Shown: positions 48,665 to 60,620 of the stretch, one piece after another
How positions within the stretch are numbered: position 1 is the first letter of the stretch
Layout: the number at the start of each line of letters is the position of its first letter
NCBI RefSeq assembly: GCF_003073045.1
Contig: NC_037597.1
Span: 23,202,158-23,266,157, forward strand
DNA: 64,000 bases
Origin: Pomacea canaliculata
Taxonomy: Eukaryota > Mollusca > Gastropoda > Architaenioglossa > Ampullariidae
Reading direction: 5' to 3'
Notes under the pieces: model-generated
Told to the model about the DNA's origin: nothing
Databases searched by the model: none
What the model saw: the letters and a program-made list of their open reading frames with translations, nothing else
Translations under genes and position numbers: made by a program

Positions 48665-51600
48665 ATGCCTAGTGGGCTTGATGCGCTCAAGGCTAAATAT
48701 AAATTGAACCAAGAGAGCGAGACCTATCTTCAGCAACGGCTAGAGAAGACAGGCAAGCTTTTGGATACAGGAGCCACTGTTGAGGAAGCTAGGCACGCCC
48801 ACGAAGAAGTCACCTTAAAGTATGCAGGCGACTTTGATTTTGAAGGTGATGTAAAGGAATTCTTTGTACCTTCGCCTTCTGTTAAAGGTAAGTGCATGAC
48901 TTAAACATAAATACTTGCATCTAAGTTGTTAGCTCCACTTCCAGTTTTATTGATAACCGCATACCGGCTGTTTACGATAGGCTATTAGTATGCCACTCTG
49001 AAGAATCAGGAATGTCAAACTGGGTTTCCTGTAAAGATTTGCTGTTATGACTGCATTAAGTATCACCAATAATGCACTGTGTATGGCACTAACACTCCAG
49101 TTGCCTTAATTGTACCTCAGCAATCAACACATGAAAATGTCAACTGTATTATTTATTATAACATGTTATAAAAAAAAAAAAAAGCATTTCAGTATCATGT
49201 CACTAGTTTTGTATACTTTTCTTGCAATACTTACACCTTTCAGCCATTTTTGATTGATGATAATAAGAATTCATCTTTACATCATTTTATTTAGTTGTGC
49301 ATTGTTCATAGTGAGGAATTAAAAGTTTTTACTCAGTCTGTTAATTAATTAGGTTACTGCCTGTTTTAGTTTTTTTTAAAATAGATATCAGGGATATGAT
49401 GGCAATATTAGGGAAGGTATGTGGAGATAGTAAAACCCACAAATGCCAGAGGACATTAAATTGAGATGCTACACAAACACAAAATCATGTGTGAATTTCA
49501 GTGACATGTGTATGTACATATATGCAGCACTGAGCAGGGTGGTGAGTTAGGTCCTTGAGTCATGTTTTGTATGATACTAATTAACATACAACTCACAAGA
49601 ACAAACTCTTGTTTGCATTCACGAAGTGTTTTATCAGCCATTTGTCAGGATTCTAGATTCTGTGATGCCCTTTCTGCAAATGTCAGGTGTACTTCTTCTA
49701 GTCTGTTTCAGTGTTCTCCATCCATAAAATGCAACACGTTTTCAGGCTCCTATTTTAAAAATTGCTGGAGTTGTAGAAAAAAAGTGTAAATCAATATATT
49801 TTCAGTAGACTATCAAAGTCTTAAGTGTAACTATCACCTGATAGGTATTGTGTTTTTTAATTGCAGTGTATTGGATTAATCACATTAGTTATGCATAAGC
49901 ATTGTGGTCAGAGTGAACAAACATTATAGAACAGCTATGTTAATCCAGCTGTCTGTATTCCAGTTGACTAAACCATGCATTTCTTGACAGATTCTTTGTT
50001 TTGTCATGCAGAAGTCTTGATCTTTTTGTTGGGTTTTTCTTTTTGGTTTTCTAGTCATCCTTGCAACACAGAAGCTACTACTTTACCTGATTTACTTTGC
50101 ATAAATAGTTTTCATTAGGTACTGAATAATGATAGAGATTTCCTAACAATATAGGTAAATTTCATATATATATATATTCTGTTGTTCTAGTTCCATTCGG
50201 ACTACAGAGAGAACTGTTGAAAGTTCTACCATAGGTTATTTTGTTTGTTTGTTGTTGTGTTTTTTGTTTTTTTATACTTAACAGATGGCATACCAATAGA
50301 TGTTCTGAAGCCATTGCTGGTCAACAGACGCCCAAACATTCTTATTTACTTCCATGATGGTGCCATGGTGTTTGGCTCCAGAAAGACATCAAGCATAATA
50401 TGCAAGATACTTGCAATGTAATTCTTTTTTCCACAATTATTTGTAATTGGGAAGTCCAGATTGATGCCGTTATTAGTAATTAGCAGAAAATGAAGTTCTT
50501 ACTACCAGTTCCATTTATGTTACTTGCAAAGCTGAAGTAAACTGATATCATTTTGTATTAACAGTTTGGAATTAGATGTTGTTTTGCCCTATTCTGATTT
50601 ATTTTCTTATTTCTTTTTGTTAGTGTTTTCTTCTTTTAATCATTAGTTACCTTTCAAAGTGAAGACGCTAATTCTCTTTCACTGTCACTTTTTTGCAGAT
50701 AATGTGCTTTTTTGCAGAAAATATACTTAGCTTCAATTGAAATTTTGGTTGTGGTGATCAAACCTAAGAAATCTTTTTAGTGTTAGTAAATACAGTATGC
50801 AAAAATGTGCATCTTTTAGGACAAATACATGTATTCACACATAATGTTGAACTTGTTTGGGGGGATTTCGTTTAAATGTGTTTGTGTGTGTGTGTGCATG
50901 CAAACGTTTGCCTGGGTCCTTTTTTGTACTCACTGACAATCACATGCAATTGAGTATAATTTGTGTACAACGTCCAAATATAAATTAAAAGGTCATTGTG
51001 ACACCTAATTTTAGGAAATTTCAGATCCTGGATGATTCTTTCTTCCTTCTCTGTTCCTTTTCTCTGCTTTTTCTCTATCTCTTCCGCAATTTATGTTAAT
51101 TTAAAACTTTCTGTTGCAGTGAGGCTCGCTGTATAGTCATCAATGTGGAATATCGCCTGGCTCCAGAGTTTAAGTTTCCAGCATGCTATGATGATGCTAA
51201 ATGTGTTGTTCGATGGGTCATGATGAACAAGGCTTTGATAGGTGATACTTCGTTCCCATTTTATTTTTGTGAAAACACATCTGCTGCTTTTTTAAGCCGC
51301 AGCACTGAATCATATTATAGATTTAATCTATGGTCCATCGTTCTTAGCATTGTATACCAAGAGCAAACTGCAAGTTGTAACTATTTCAACATTTTCAAAT
51401 TTTGTGCAAAATGGTATAAGTTAAACAAAAGTTCCACCATTATTTATGCCAAAGAGTACAGACTTATAAAGCTTGCATCACCTTTACCAAATTATCATTC
51501 TTTCCTGAGTACTTATTTTGACAGGCATCTGATGTTGGTGCCGCTTAAAAATTTTCTTTCCAAGCTAAAATAGGTTAAAGTTGTTTTTAATTTTGTATGA

Positions 51601-53576
51601 AAGGATAATGAGGTTTGTTTTGTCTGTTTGCCTTCTCTCTTCAGCACACACAAAGACACAGGGAGTTACCTAATTTTATGATGTATCTAAAGACCAGGCC
51701 AAGAGATGGAACACATTTTAACTTCTTTTAATTTGGTTCATTCAGGGGCAGGGAATGAGAGCAAGGTTGGTGTGGCAGGGTCTGGAGCTGGTGGAAATAT
51801 TGCTGCCACTGTGGCACATGAAGTTCCAGGCATTGCTTACCAGGTGTGTTGACATTGTGCATTATAAAAGAGCTGATTTGTATTAAACATTATGTATAAC
51901 TGCTTTTGCTTTGGAGCAGCTTGAGTTAATGTTGTTCTGTGTTCACCCATATGTTCAAGCAAATGTGCTGTTATAGTTGTTCTTGCAACTGACATTTTTC
52001 TGGCACTTTAGTTCTTTCTCCATTTGTATCTGACTGTAGGGTAAAAGTTCCTTCTGTAGAAATGCTACAAGAAATAGGATAAATGTATAGTGCATGGAGG
52101 TTAATTTTGTCTATAATCATTGAAAACAAACTGAATCTAAAATTATGCTAGAGAGTAAGGGGTGTAGTCTTGTACAATGTACAGTGATGATTTTTGTTTG
52201 AACAGGTTCTCATCTACCCCTTTGTTGATTTTCGCTTTGGTCAGCCATCAGTTGAAGAATTTCATGTGGGACTGAAATCACAAGAACATTTGACATGGTG
52301 AGGCAGCAATTTGACAAAAGCAGTTTTAATAGTTTTCTTACGTTTTTAATTGTTTCTGTAGTACAAGTAGCACAACAAATCCAAGAAAAAAATGAAAACG
52401 CGGAGAGCTGGCCTCCTCAAGGCTGTTAGGCGAAGGAACACCACTCTCCATGTAATAATGGTTATATTTATGTAAACATTTTTTCTTCATTTTTTGATGA
52501 CAGGTGTACTGAGCAGTTCCTGAATACCGCAGAGGAAGTTACCAACCCTCGTGTGTCTCCTCTCTTGCAGCCAAATTTTACAAAACTTCCACCTACACTT
52601 ATTATTGTTGCGGAGATAGACTCTTTGAGGGATGCTTGCTATGGTGAGAAAGCACAAGAATTTGTATTGTCACTTGTTTTGTATATAGATATAAAGTTTC
52701 AACCATTACTGAATCATTCACACTTTTCATAATATGTCATAAATCTTTCTATTTGAAAAATTAGAATAAATTTATTAAGTAGCAAATGAGTAGCAGGCCA
52801 CATCAGACTGGGAGATTTCAACACTGCCACTGGCTTCATATAAATGAAATTTTATCCACTATTTATAAGGGAATCATATCAAAATAGGCTGAGTAATACA
52901 GTCATGAAGAGTCAGGTGGAAAATTTACATTTGCAGAAATATGTTATCAGCTCTTAATGATATCACATTCTGCCACTGTTTCTATAATTGCTCAAAAAGG
53001 ATAAAAAAAAAATGTTAAAATCTAGGTAAACTGAGAGCAGATCTGACAGTTAAATGTGCAATGTGTTCTGCTGACTTTGTTGTTGTTTCTTCCAGAATAT
53101 AAAAAGAAAGTCAAGGAGGCAGGGATATCAGTGGAAAGTATGCTGTGCAAAGGAACAGTTCATGGTTTCTTTTCACAACCAGGTGCAACTTGAATATTTT
53201 CTTAAATTCTAGTTGTAAAAAAAAAATTTTTTATTGTAGTCCGTTATTTCTGTGTAATGTGTCTATATTCATCAGGGTATGTTGGCTCTAGCAATCTAAA
53301 ATGTTTACTGTTCAACATTGTTAGGTTTTTCAGAGTTGAGAGAGAGAATACTTTAAAAAGGGTGGGAAAGGTGATAACAAACACTGACATGTGAAAAAGA
53401 TACCCTGCTGTGTCTATTGTATTTGTTAAATTGTTTGCTGCTCTTAAATCATTACTTTTATTCTTTGAGTCTTATTTATTTGTTGTTTTTGTAATTTGTC
53501 TTCAGGCCACTTCAAGGAGACCAACAGAAGAGCTCGAGAAAAGATAATAAATTTTATGAAAAAGTATGGATCTTAA
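48665..53576 (+). CDS. HSL/AADAC-type alpha/beta hydrolase, probable pseudoenzyme
   Basis: Eight exons join in frame to 321 residues: 48665-48887, 50285-50417, 51120-51241, 51746-51843, 52206-52297, 52504-52643, 53096-53182 and 53506-53576. The start ATG (MPSGLDALKAKYKLN) has no signal peptide, suggesting a cytosolic protein. Family marks are VINVEYRLAPEFKFPA, NIAATVAHEV, LIYPFVDFRFG, the Asp motif AEIDSLRD and the His motif GTVHGFF. Two key sites differ. The oxyanion motif HGGG is HDGA (YFHDGAMVFG). The nucleophile elbow, normally GDSAGG, reads GSGAGG, so the catalytic Ser is Gly while Asp and His remain. The exons look otherwise intact, so this is not simple decay. The last three exons match in length and phase those of the paralog at 63270-63972. 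Family is firm; loss of hydrolase activity is inferred. Confidence 0.9.
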
Positions 53577-56500
53577 GCTAGATAGGGAAAAATTTCTACC
53601 ATGCCTTCTGCCAGTAGCTCTTGCAAAGTGTGCAGTTGTGACAAACTGTACAAGAACAGAATATTTTCAAACATTTTATGTTTACCTACTCAAGGCATTT
53701 CTTCTGTGTCATATCATATAGATTGAAATATGGCATCCATACATTGGATTTTTTAATCACCGAAACATTATCATTTAGGCAATGTTTAAAAAACACTTGC
53801 ACATTTGTGTTAAAAAGCTTGCAAAAGTTTCACTTAAATAACCTGTTTTCTGCATATGAAATAAGGAGATTTTGTTTTTCATGTGAAGCAATGTAAACAA
53901 CTCCCACAAAAACATACTCATTTCTCTGACTATTTCTCAGACTTTTACTTTTTAGATTTTGTAGTATTTACATATAAACCATATCACAGACTAGAGGGCA
54001 ATTTAATTTTTTCTAGGATATCTTTGAATACAAATCTGCTTGCTTGCAAAGTAAAACATGATGTATATCTTTTCATGATCGTCAGCTTTATTTTTTCTTG
54101 TATTCTAAGTTGCCTACTGTTAGTAGATGACACATGTAATGTATGGAGTATTATTAGCCAGAACTTTCACAAGTTCAAGACTAGTAGTAGCTTAGCAAAA
54201 AGGGGTGGAGTGCCCAGTGTATGTCCTGCATATATGTACACACAAAATTACCATTGTCTTAAAATTCTAATGGATGTCCGTAAAGATAGTAAAGAAGTTG
54301 ACAAAAGGTGGGATTATTCATTTTTCCCTTTTCTTTTCTCAAAATGAGTAGTCAGTTTCACGTAACATTTGGAACACCAGCAAGAGGCCTAAGAGGCAAG
54401 TATTGTGGCAACTTTTTATGAACAACCTTGAGAGGCATGCAAAGTCAAACTTTAGAGGCATGCGAAGTCAAAACAAAGAAACTAAAGCATATGAGCTAAC
54501 AGAAGCCTTAGAGCTTTTCTTAGCTCTTTATCGACTGTTTTACTCACATTGCTTTTCAACAGCTACAGTCATGTTGATTCACAGCATATAGCTGACATCT
54601 AAAGGGTTTTTCTTAGACAAACCAATAGCATTCAGTTACTTGCATGTTCAAAATTTTGTGTAAATGTTATTACCTGTATTTAAAATCCTGTAGCAAATGT
54701 TTAAATCTGTTATTTTGCTGTATATTTTTCATATTCATGTATTTTTTATAAGCAGGATTTTGCTCAAGAAACCCACATAGCCCTTATTGATGGTTGATAA
54801 TGGTATGTAACACAATGAAGACAGTTCATATGAGTGACATGATTTGCATATACTGTAACACACATCTCCAACTAGCAGTGTTACTGAAACTATAACATGC
54901 AAAAGTGGCACAAAACTGTACATACCCTTGTAAGAAAATTTGGCATCATGAGCTATGCCACTCTTGTGAACACGGCAAGAAAGAAAATAGAAATCCTATG
55001 TGTGTTGATCTTAAAAGCATTGAAAAGTCTTTCTTTTGCCATTAGGATCTCCAATACTTGTAATTAAATAAAACCTATAAGAATAAGTATTTCCATCTAA
55101 AACTAAATGTATTTTAAAGTTTCTTTAATTTGTTCTAAAAAAAAGCCTTTGTGCTGCCTTACAAAAATTGTGTATAATGATTTTTTTTCTTGCACATAGT
55201 CTCTATATTCAATAACAGTGTTAAGCAATTCGTGGAACAAGCTAGCAAAAGACTTTTTTTTTGTTTCAATGCAAGAGTGGTATGGGAAGATTCTGGCCAG
55301 AGAATACAGACAAAAATAGTAATGAGCAAGATTTTTTAGTTTTGTTTTGCCTTATGTTTTTTAACCTGCAAGTTGTAATCCATTTGTGAATCTACAAAGC
55401 TATAAGATTTATTCTTTATCAAACTTGAATTAAGTGGATGTTGAGGATTGATCAAGTTTTGAATGTAATTAACATTTGTATGACTTCTAGTGCCTATGTG
55501 TGCTGAACTATTCAAAGCAATCATGGTATGAAATTCTATTTCTCATGTACATGCATTCACATCACCCGTGTTGATGTGCCATCAGGATACATATATATAT
55601 ATGCAGATATTTTATCATAAATTAGCCATGTAAATGCAGCGTCTATTCTTTGTGAGAAGCGGCTATACAATGCATCAAGCCTCCTGAGCAAGACTTGTTT
55701 GTTTGAGCAGCTTGCGTGGATGACAATTCCTTGCTTGAAATTCTTTCATAAGCACGCATACACATTGCACATGTTTCAACGTTAAAAAAGTGCAGTTTTC
55801 ACAAGGTCCTTCAACAGATTAATGTGCTTTGAATGTTCTCTTCATGAAGACACAGTTCTTTGTGTTCAGCATTATTGTGAGCTTTTATGCTTGTATGAAG
55901 TATCCTGCTAGTTGTTAATTATTGTGATGAGGTGGAAACAGTACACAGGCCAAACCAATGGAATAATCTCCAAGACCAGCAATTGATGGTGTGCACACTG
56001 TTAGACCGGTCTGTAGGAAAAGACATAAACGGGAAAATTTTTTCAGGCTTTTGTGGAAAATGAACTTAGTGCCTTTTTGACAGGCTTTCTACCCAGTGCT
56101 ATAACCGTGACAAACACAAGCAGTAATTTTAACCAGAAAACTCTACAGATGTGCCTCCATATATGCTGATTCAGAATATGTGGATGTAATATGGTCTGCT
56201 ATTCGCCTACAGGAAACAACATGATTGGCTTTATTCTGAGCCCTTTAAAGTTTGTCCAATAGGCAGTTAGGGAGATCAGCAAATAGAGAGTTGCAGTAAT
56301 GCAGCCCGGACAACACAAAAGCAGACATAAGCATTTTGGTGGCAGAAACGGACAGGGCAGGTCAGATATGACTTATCCTGCGAAGCGCAAGATGGATTTA
56401 CAGACTGCTTTGATTTGAGATTCAAGAGATAATGATGCGTGGATCGTAATGCCAAGATTCTGGATGATCTGGGACAGAGAGGAAAATGTTATTTCCAGAG

Positions 56501-57990
56501 AAAGTAAAGATAGTACAGGATGGCACATATTTAATGTCGCTATCTTTGAATTTTTTTGTGTTGTTCAAGTAGTTAAGAAAAATGCTGGTTTATTCAGATT
56601 TTTTAAATTTTTGCAAAATGCATTTTTTTATGTTACTGCCTTTAATGGGTTAACTTTGTAACAGGAGTGGGTTATTGTTTGTGTAGATATGTATTATGAG
56701 TCATTGCTTAGACTTTTTTAACATGTACAAAACTGTCAAATTGTTTTCTAGATATTTTGAGATAATGGAGACAAAAGGTCAAAAATGACTGTCATTTGCA
56801 TTCAAGGAAATTTACACGGGAAAAGCCAAGCACAAAGTTATGGCTATTACACAGTGGTGTGCCATTCCAGACCGAGCGTTGACATTTTAGGAGATCTTTC
56901 CCATCCTGTCCCCTTCATATTATTCATTTTGCAACCATTGGGATCAACAGTTTAGATTTAAGATTCAAGTGAATGTCCAACGTAAAAAGTATGTTTGTGT
57001 GAGTGAGAAAGAAAGCGAAAGAGAGTAAGGTTGTGCACCTGCATTGATGTCCATTTACAATGGTGTGTATTAAATTTTTATCTTTAATTTTGGTTAACGT
57101 TTAGTCTTTTGTCTAAGATGTAAACATCTTGTGCTACTGAAAATGTTTTCACAGGACATTCTTTCCAATCGGAAAGGCCTCCTTATGACTAAAACTCATA
57201 AAGTTTCTAGTCAAGATTGCTGAAAAAGTGAAAATCAAAACAGACAAGAATGTCTCCTTATGCCTAGCAGATTTCTGTGCAAATAATTGTATGTTGCTTG
57301 CCGTGCCGTTTTTAGTTATAAATATTTTGCTTATTGCAACACACTGCCTTCCACATCAAAATAAGAGATAAGTATTATGAGGATGAACGAATGAATGAAA
57401 AACAAACACAGATTGCTATTTGACAACATCTGTTGTGTGGATACTCATGAACCATTTTAGTATTCAACATATTTGGATATAGCTGGCTCTGTTTTGAACC
57501 AGATTATCCTTATCCATGTATACAATTTAAGTAAACCATCAGTACTAATGGTGAGTCAGTTTTCTGAAGAAGCTCACATTCTTCTGCCTCAAAGCTTGTT
57601 GGTATAGATTCGGGTGCTCTTATTCCAAATCACTGCATGTTGATAGTTATTGTTTAACCAAAAGGACAGTTGTGACAGTTGACTTTTTGTTGGCAATTTT
57701 TTTTATTCATTTCCTTGAGGTTGTTTACGCCTCACATTTTAATTTTGACAGACATGAAAATGCATATTAAAACTTATTTATAAATGTATTGTGCTTTACA
57801 CCCTTTTGTATACTTGCATTGTTTAGTGCTGCTCAGCTGTACAATGTTATTATTTTTCATGAACTGCATTACCTATGTACTAAGGCAGTTCTTGCTGTTT
57901 AATTATAGAATTAAATATTTATGATCATGTAAACAGATTTTGTTTCTTCTGGATTTTATTTATTTGCTCTTCCAGTGACCATGGCTTAGA
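53577..57990 (+). other. AT-rich 3' UTR/flank of the hydrolase gene
   Basis: About 4.4 kb of AT-rich DNA without recognised exons. AATAAA at 55067-55072 is a plausible poly(A) signal, which would give a 3' UTR of about 1.5 kb. A decayed LINE piece lies at about 56150-56470. Confidence 0.4.
56150..56470 (-). mobile_element. Decayed CR1/L2-like LINE fragment
   Basis: Read on the minus strand, the segment gives ARNLGITIHASLSLESQIKA followed by VCKSILRF and, in another frame, a piece resembling the LDYCN region. This matches the usual RT thumb region of CR1/L2-type LINEs (NLGV-D-LSF...I..V.K). Several frame changes and stops show that it is old. Confidence 0.6.
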
Positions 57991-57991
57991 T

Positions 57992-58146
57992 CAGACCTGG
58001 GCAAAGGTCTCTGACCGGCCCGCCCGCCAGTATATATACTATATATACAGTAGTGGGTAAAACTGAGTTAACTATATTAGTCCGGCCCTCTAAAACCATC
58101 CCAATTTCTCATGCGGCCCCTTGGGAAAATTAATTGCCCACCCCTG
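57992..58146. mobile_element. hAT-type MITE, 155 bp
   Basis: The element starts CAGACCTGGGCAAAGG and ends TTGCCCACCCCTG. It is flanked by perfect 8-bp repeats GCTTAGAT (57984-57991 and 58147-58154). It is nearly identical to the 24830-25033 copy across the TATA-rich centre and right part, but lacks about 45 bases of the GC-rich left block. Confidence 0.92.
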
Positions 58147-58159
58147 GCTTAGATATTAA

Positions 58160-60100
58160 AAGTACCCTTATTTTTAGTTTCTCCTCCCTCACCACTCTGT
58201 CCCTTCCTATCTCGTTGTATCTTCTATGTGCCTCAGTCTGTACTGTTTTACAGAATAAATAATACCAAAATCAATCTTCACTAACCATATTGACGGCTTT
58301 TAATGGCACTGAAAAAAATTACCAGCGATGGGTTTATAGGATGGGTGATTGCATACCCAATTGCTTTGTGTAGAAATGTGATGTGCTGCACAAAATGGAA
58401 TCTTGTCATCTAAGGATGTTAAATCTTCACTGGCAAGACAAGAAAAGGCAAAGTATTATAACAAATGCAGAAGCTACATGAATGTTGGATTAGGGAATGT
58501 TAACAGGAAAATGTTAAGAGCACCATAACTAAGTGGTTATGGAACAATGTATAGAAGTGGTTCAAGCTGTTCATGACATGCACCCAGCTCTCTTTTTTTT
58601 CCAATGATTTTTTTTTTTTTTAGCAGGGTGGTGATGGTGTGGGGTTATTTTGTAGTGGGAACTGACAAGCGTGCCCATGACTTTGAGCCTGGAAATAAAA
58701 TGCACTAATTATTAGGCTATGGCTCTTCCTGCTTAATAAAAAAGGAAATATTAACATAGGTGACCAGTCCACAGGCATAATAAACTGGTCTGCTACACTG
58801 TACAAGCAAGGCCAGACAGAGAGCTGGTCAGCAGGTGGCACGACATGAGCTGATGTCTCGAAGAAGCTCATGTAGCAGTCAGTGAAATGAGGTTGTTTGA
58901 AAGCAGTTGAAACATGATCTTGGTTGGTGAAAAATGCATTTGGTCAATAGAGGCCAGCGACTTCAAGCCCGATGATTGAGATCTCTGTGCATCACCAGGC
59001 AAAAGCTTTCCACAATGAAAGCACCTACTCAGTTTCAATGTGTTCACAACCAGGTATATTTGTCCTTTCAGTTGTTACCATTGTCCAAGTCCACACTCTG
59101 ACTTCAACGCATGTTGACCATGAAGTGGAATAGTTCTGCAATGACGATAGTTCATTTACACAGTCGAAGGGACATGGCGTTGACAATAACTCAGCTAAGC
59201 TGTTTCAGGGATGCAAGACATGGACTGTGCTTGCTGCTATACAAGAACATAGGCATTCAATACTAAAAGCCTTGTAAAATTGCTCTGAATTTCCACACAC
59301 AGAACATAAGACCAACAAATACGATCATCGCATTTCTAATTACTTCTGACAACAGTCATCTGGTTCAGCCATAGCACCCAGCATGACACTCTAAGACTGT
59401 CCTTGAAGGATGGTGGACGCTGATGCAGAAAACATCGGCTGCATGGCTACCATTAAAGAACTGACTGGCCATACCCCTTCAGGCTTTCTTATTGCCTTAG
59501 TGAAGAACCTTTTCAGCCACTTGACCACTTCCCCTGAACGCCTATTATCGGCAGAACAACTAGCATAGCTGGTACCAGTCAAAAGAAGAATGATGACAAC
59601 AAAGGGAAGTAACAAGCGAGACCCATCTTTTGCCTCCTTATTTCCCTTTGATTGTTACATGCTCTTGTCTGGTAACCGCTAAACTTGACTAAGTCGTTAT
59701 TTCGCCGATCCACCACAATTCGAGTCTTGAATTTACCCTACATCACTAGTTATCTCTAGCATCTATCTTCTTTTTGCCGCCACCCTCGCCTCTCGAACAT
59801 CTGCTTTGGACGAATGGTGGCAATTAGACATCGAGCTAAACAGGAACTAAAATGTGTCGATCCTGAAGTTGTTATATATCAACAAAAAGTACGGACACAT
59901 TAATTATTGTCAGCAGTGCAAAAATGTGGGTAAGTGGTTACTCTCAATTTCCGTTAGTACATGGTATTAATCATGTATTGTGGACTACTGGGAGACTCGT
60001 TATACTTTTCCTTACAATCCTTTGGCGTGACTATCGACAATCACAAAGCTAATTAAATACTCTTGAGAAAAAAATAACATGAACGGAGTTTTTTAACCTG
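58160..60100. other. Intergenic stretch with one secretory-looking ORF
   Basis: No gene is recognised. At 59391-59615 a minus-strand frame begins with a hydrophobic run (LLPFVVIILLLTGTSYA) like a signal peptide, followed by a basic amphipathic part (VVKWLKRFFTKAIRK). It has no in-frame ATG, so it would need an upstream exon or is a relic. Confidence 0.3.
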
Positions 60101-60109
60101 TAAATTCAA

Positions 60110-60620
60110 CAGATTGTTCTCTTCTGCCATCCTCTCTCGCATTGACTATTGCGACTGTTTTCTGCCATCGATGTTCTTCAACTGAGGCTTCTACTGCTTT
60201 ACCAAGCAGGACCGATCACCTGGCGGCAACTTAATTAGGTCTCTAGAAGAGAGGTCGTGGGAGAAGGAGAGAAAACCCATGCCAGTCACCTGGCGACAAC
60301 CGAATTTTGGACTGCTCTACCTATAACAGGACCTGTCACCTTGTGGCAGGTCGGGTGGAAGCGCTGCATGATTTTATCCTCTACTAATATACTCAATTTG
60401 GAGCTCTACGTCATCCGCTCCATGGACGTTTGTCGGGACCATCTCGGGATGCAGGGGTGAGGCACGAGGTTCTAATCAAAAGGTGCCCCGTTATAGCACA
60501 TTTGGTCTACGTTCCTTTTCTGTCTTTGACCCACTCAACCGGAACACACTGTCCCTTCAAATTCTCCAGAAATTCCCTCTTTCTTCATGCAAAACATATA
60601 TAATTACTAGGAGCGACACT
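60110..60620 (+). mobile_element. 3' fragment of a CR1/L2-like LINE
   Basis: The plus strand reads FSSAILSRIDYCDCFLPS near 60120, like the SRLDYCN motif of CR1/L2 reverse transcriptases. Near 60495 it reads YSTFGLRSFSVFDPLN, like the FG.RSF....P..WN end of such ORFs. The segment between them contains repeated GGACC(G/T)(A/G)TCACCT-like blocks and is not coherent. The copy is old and truncated. Confidence 0.6.
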
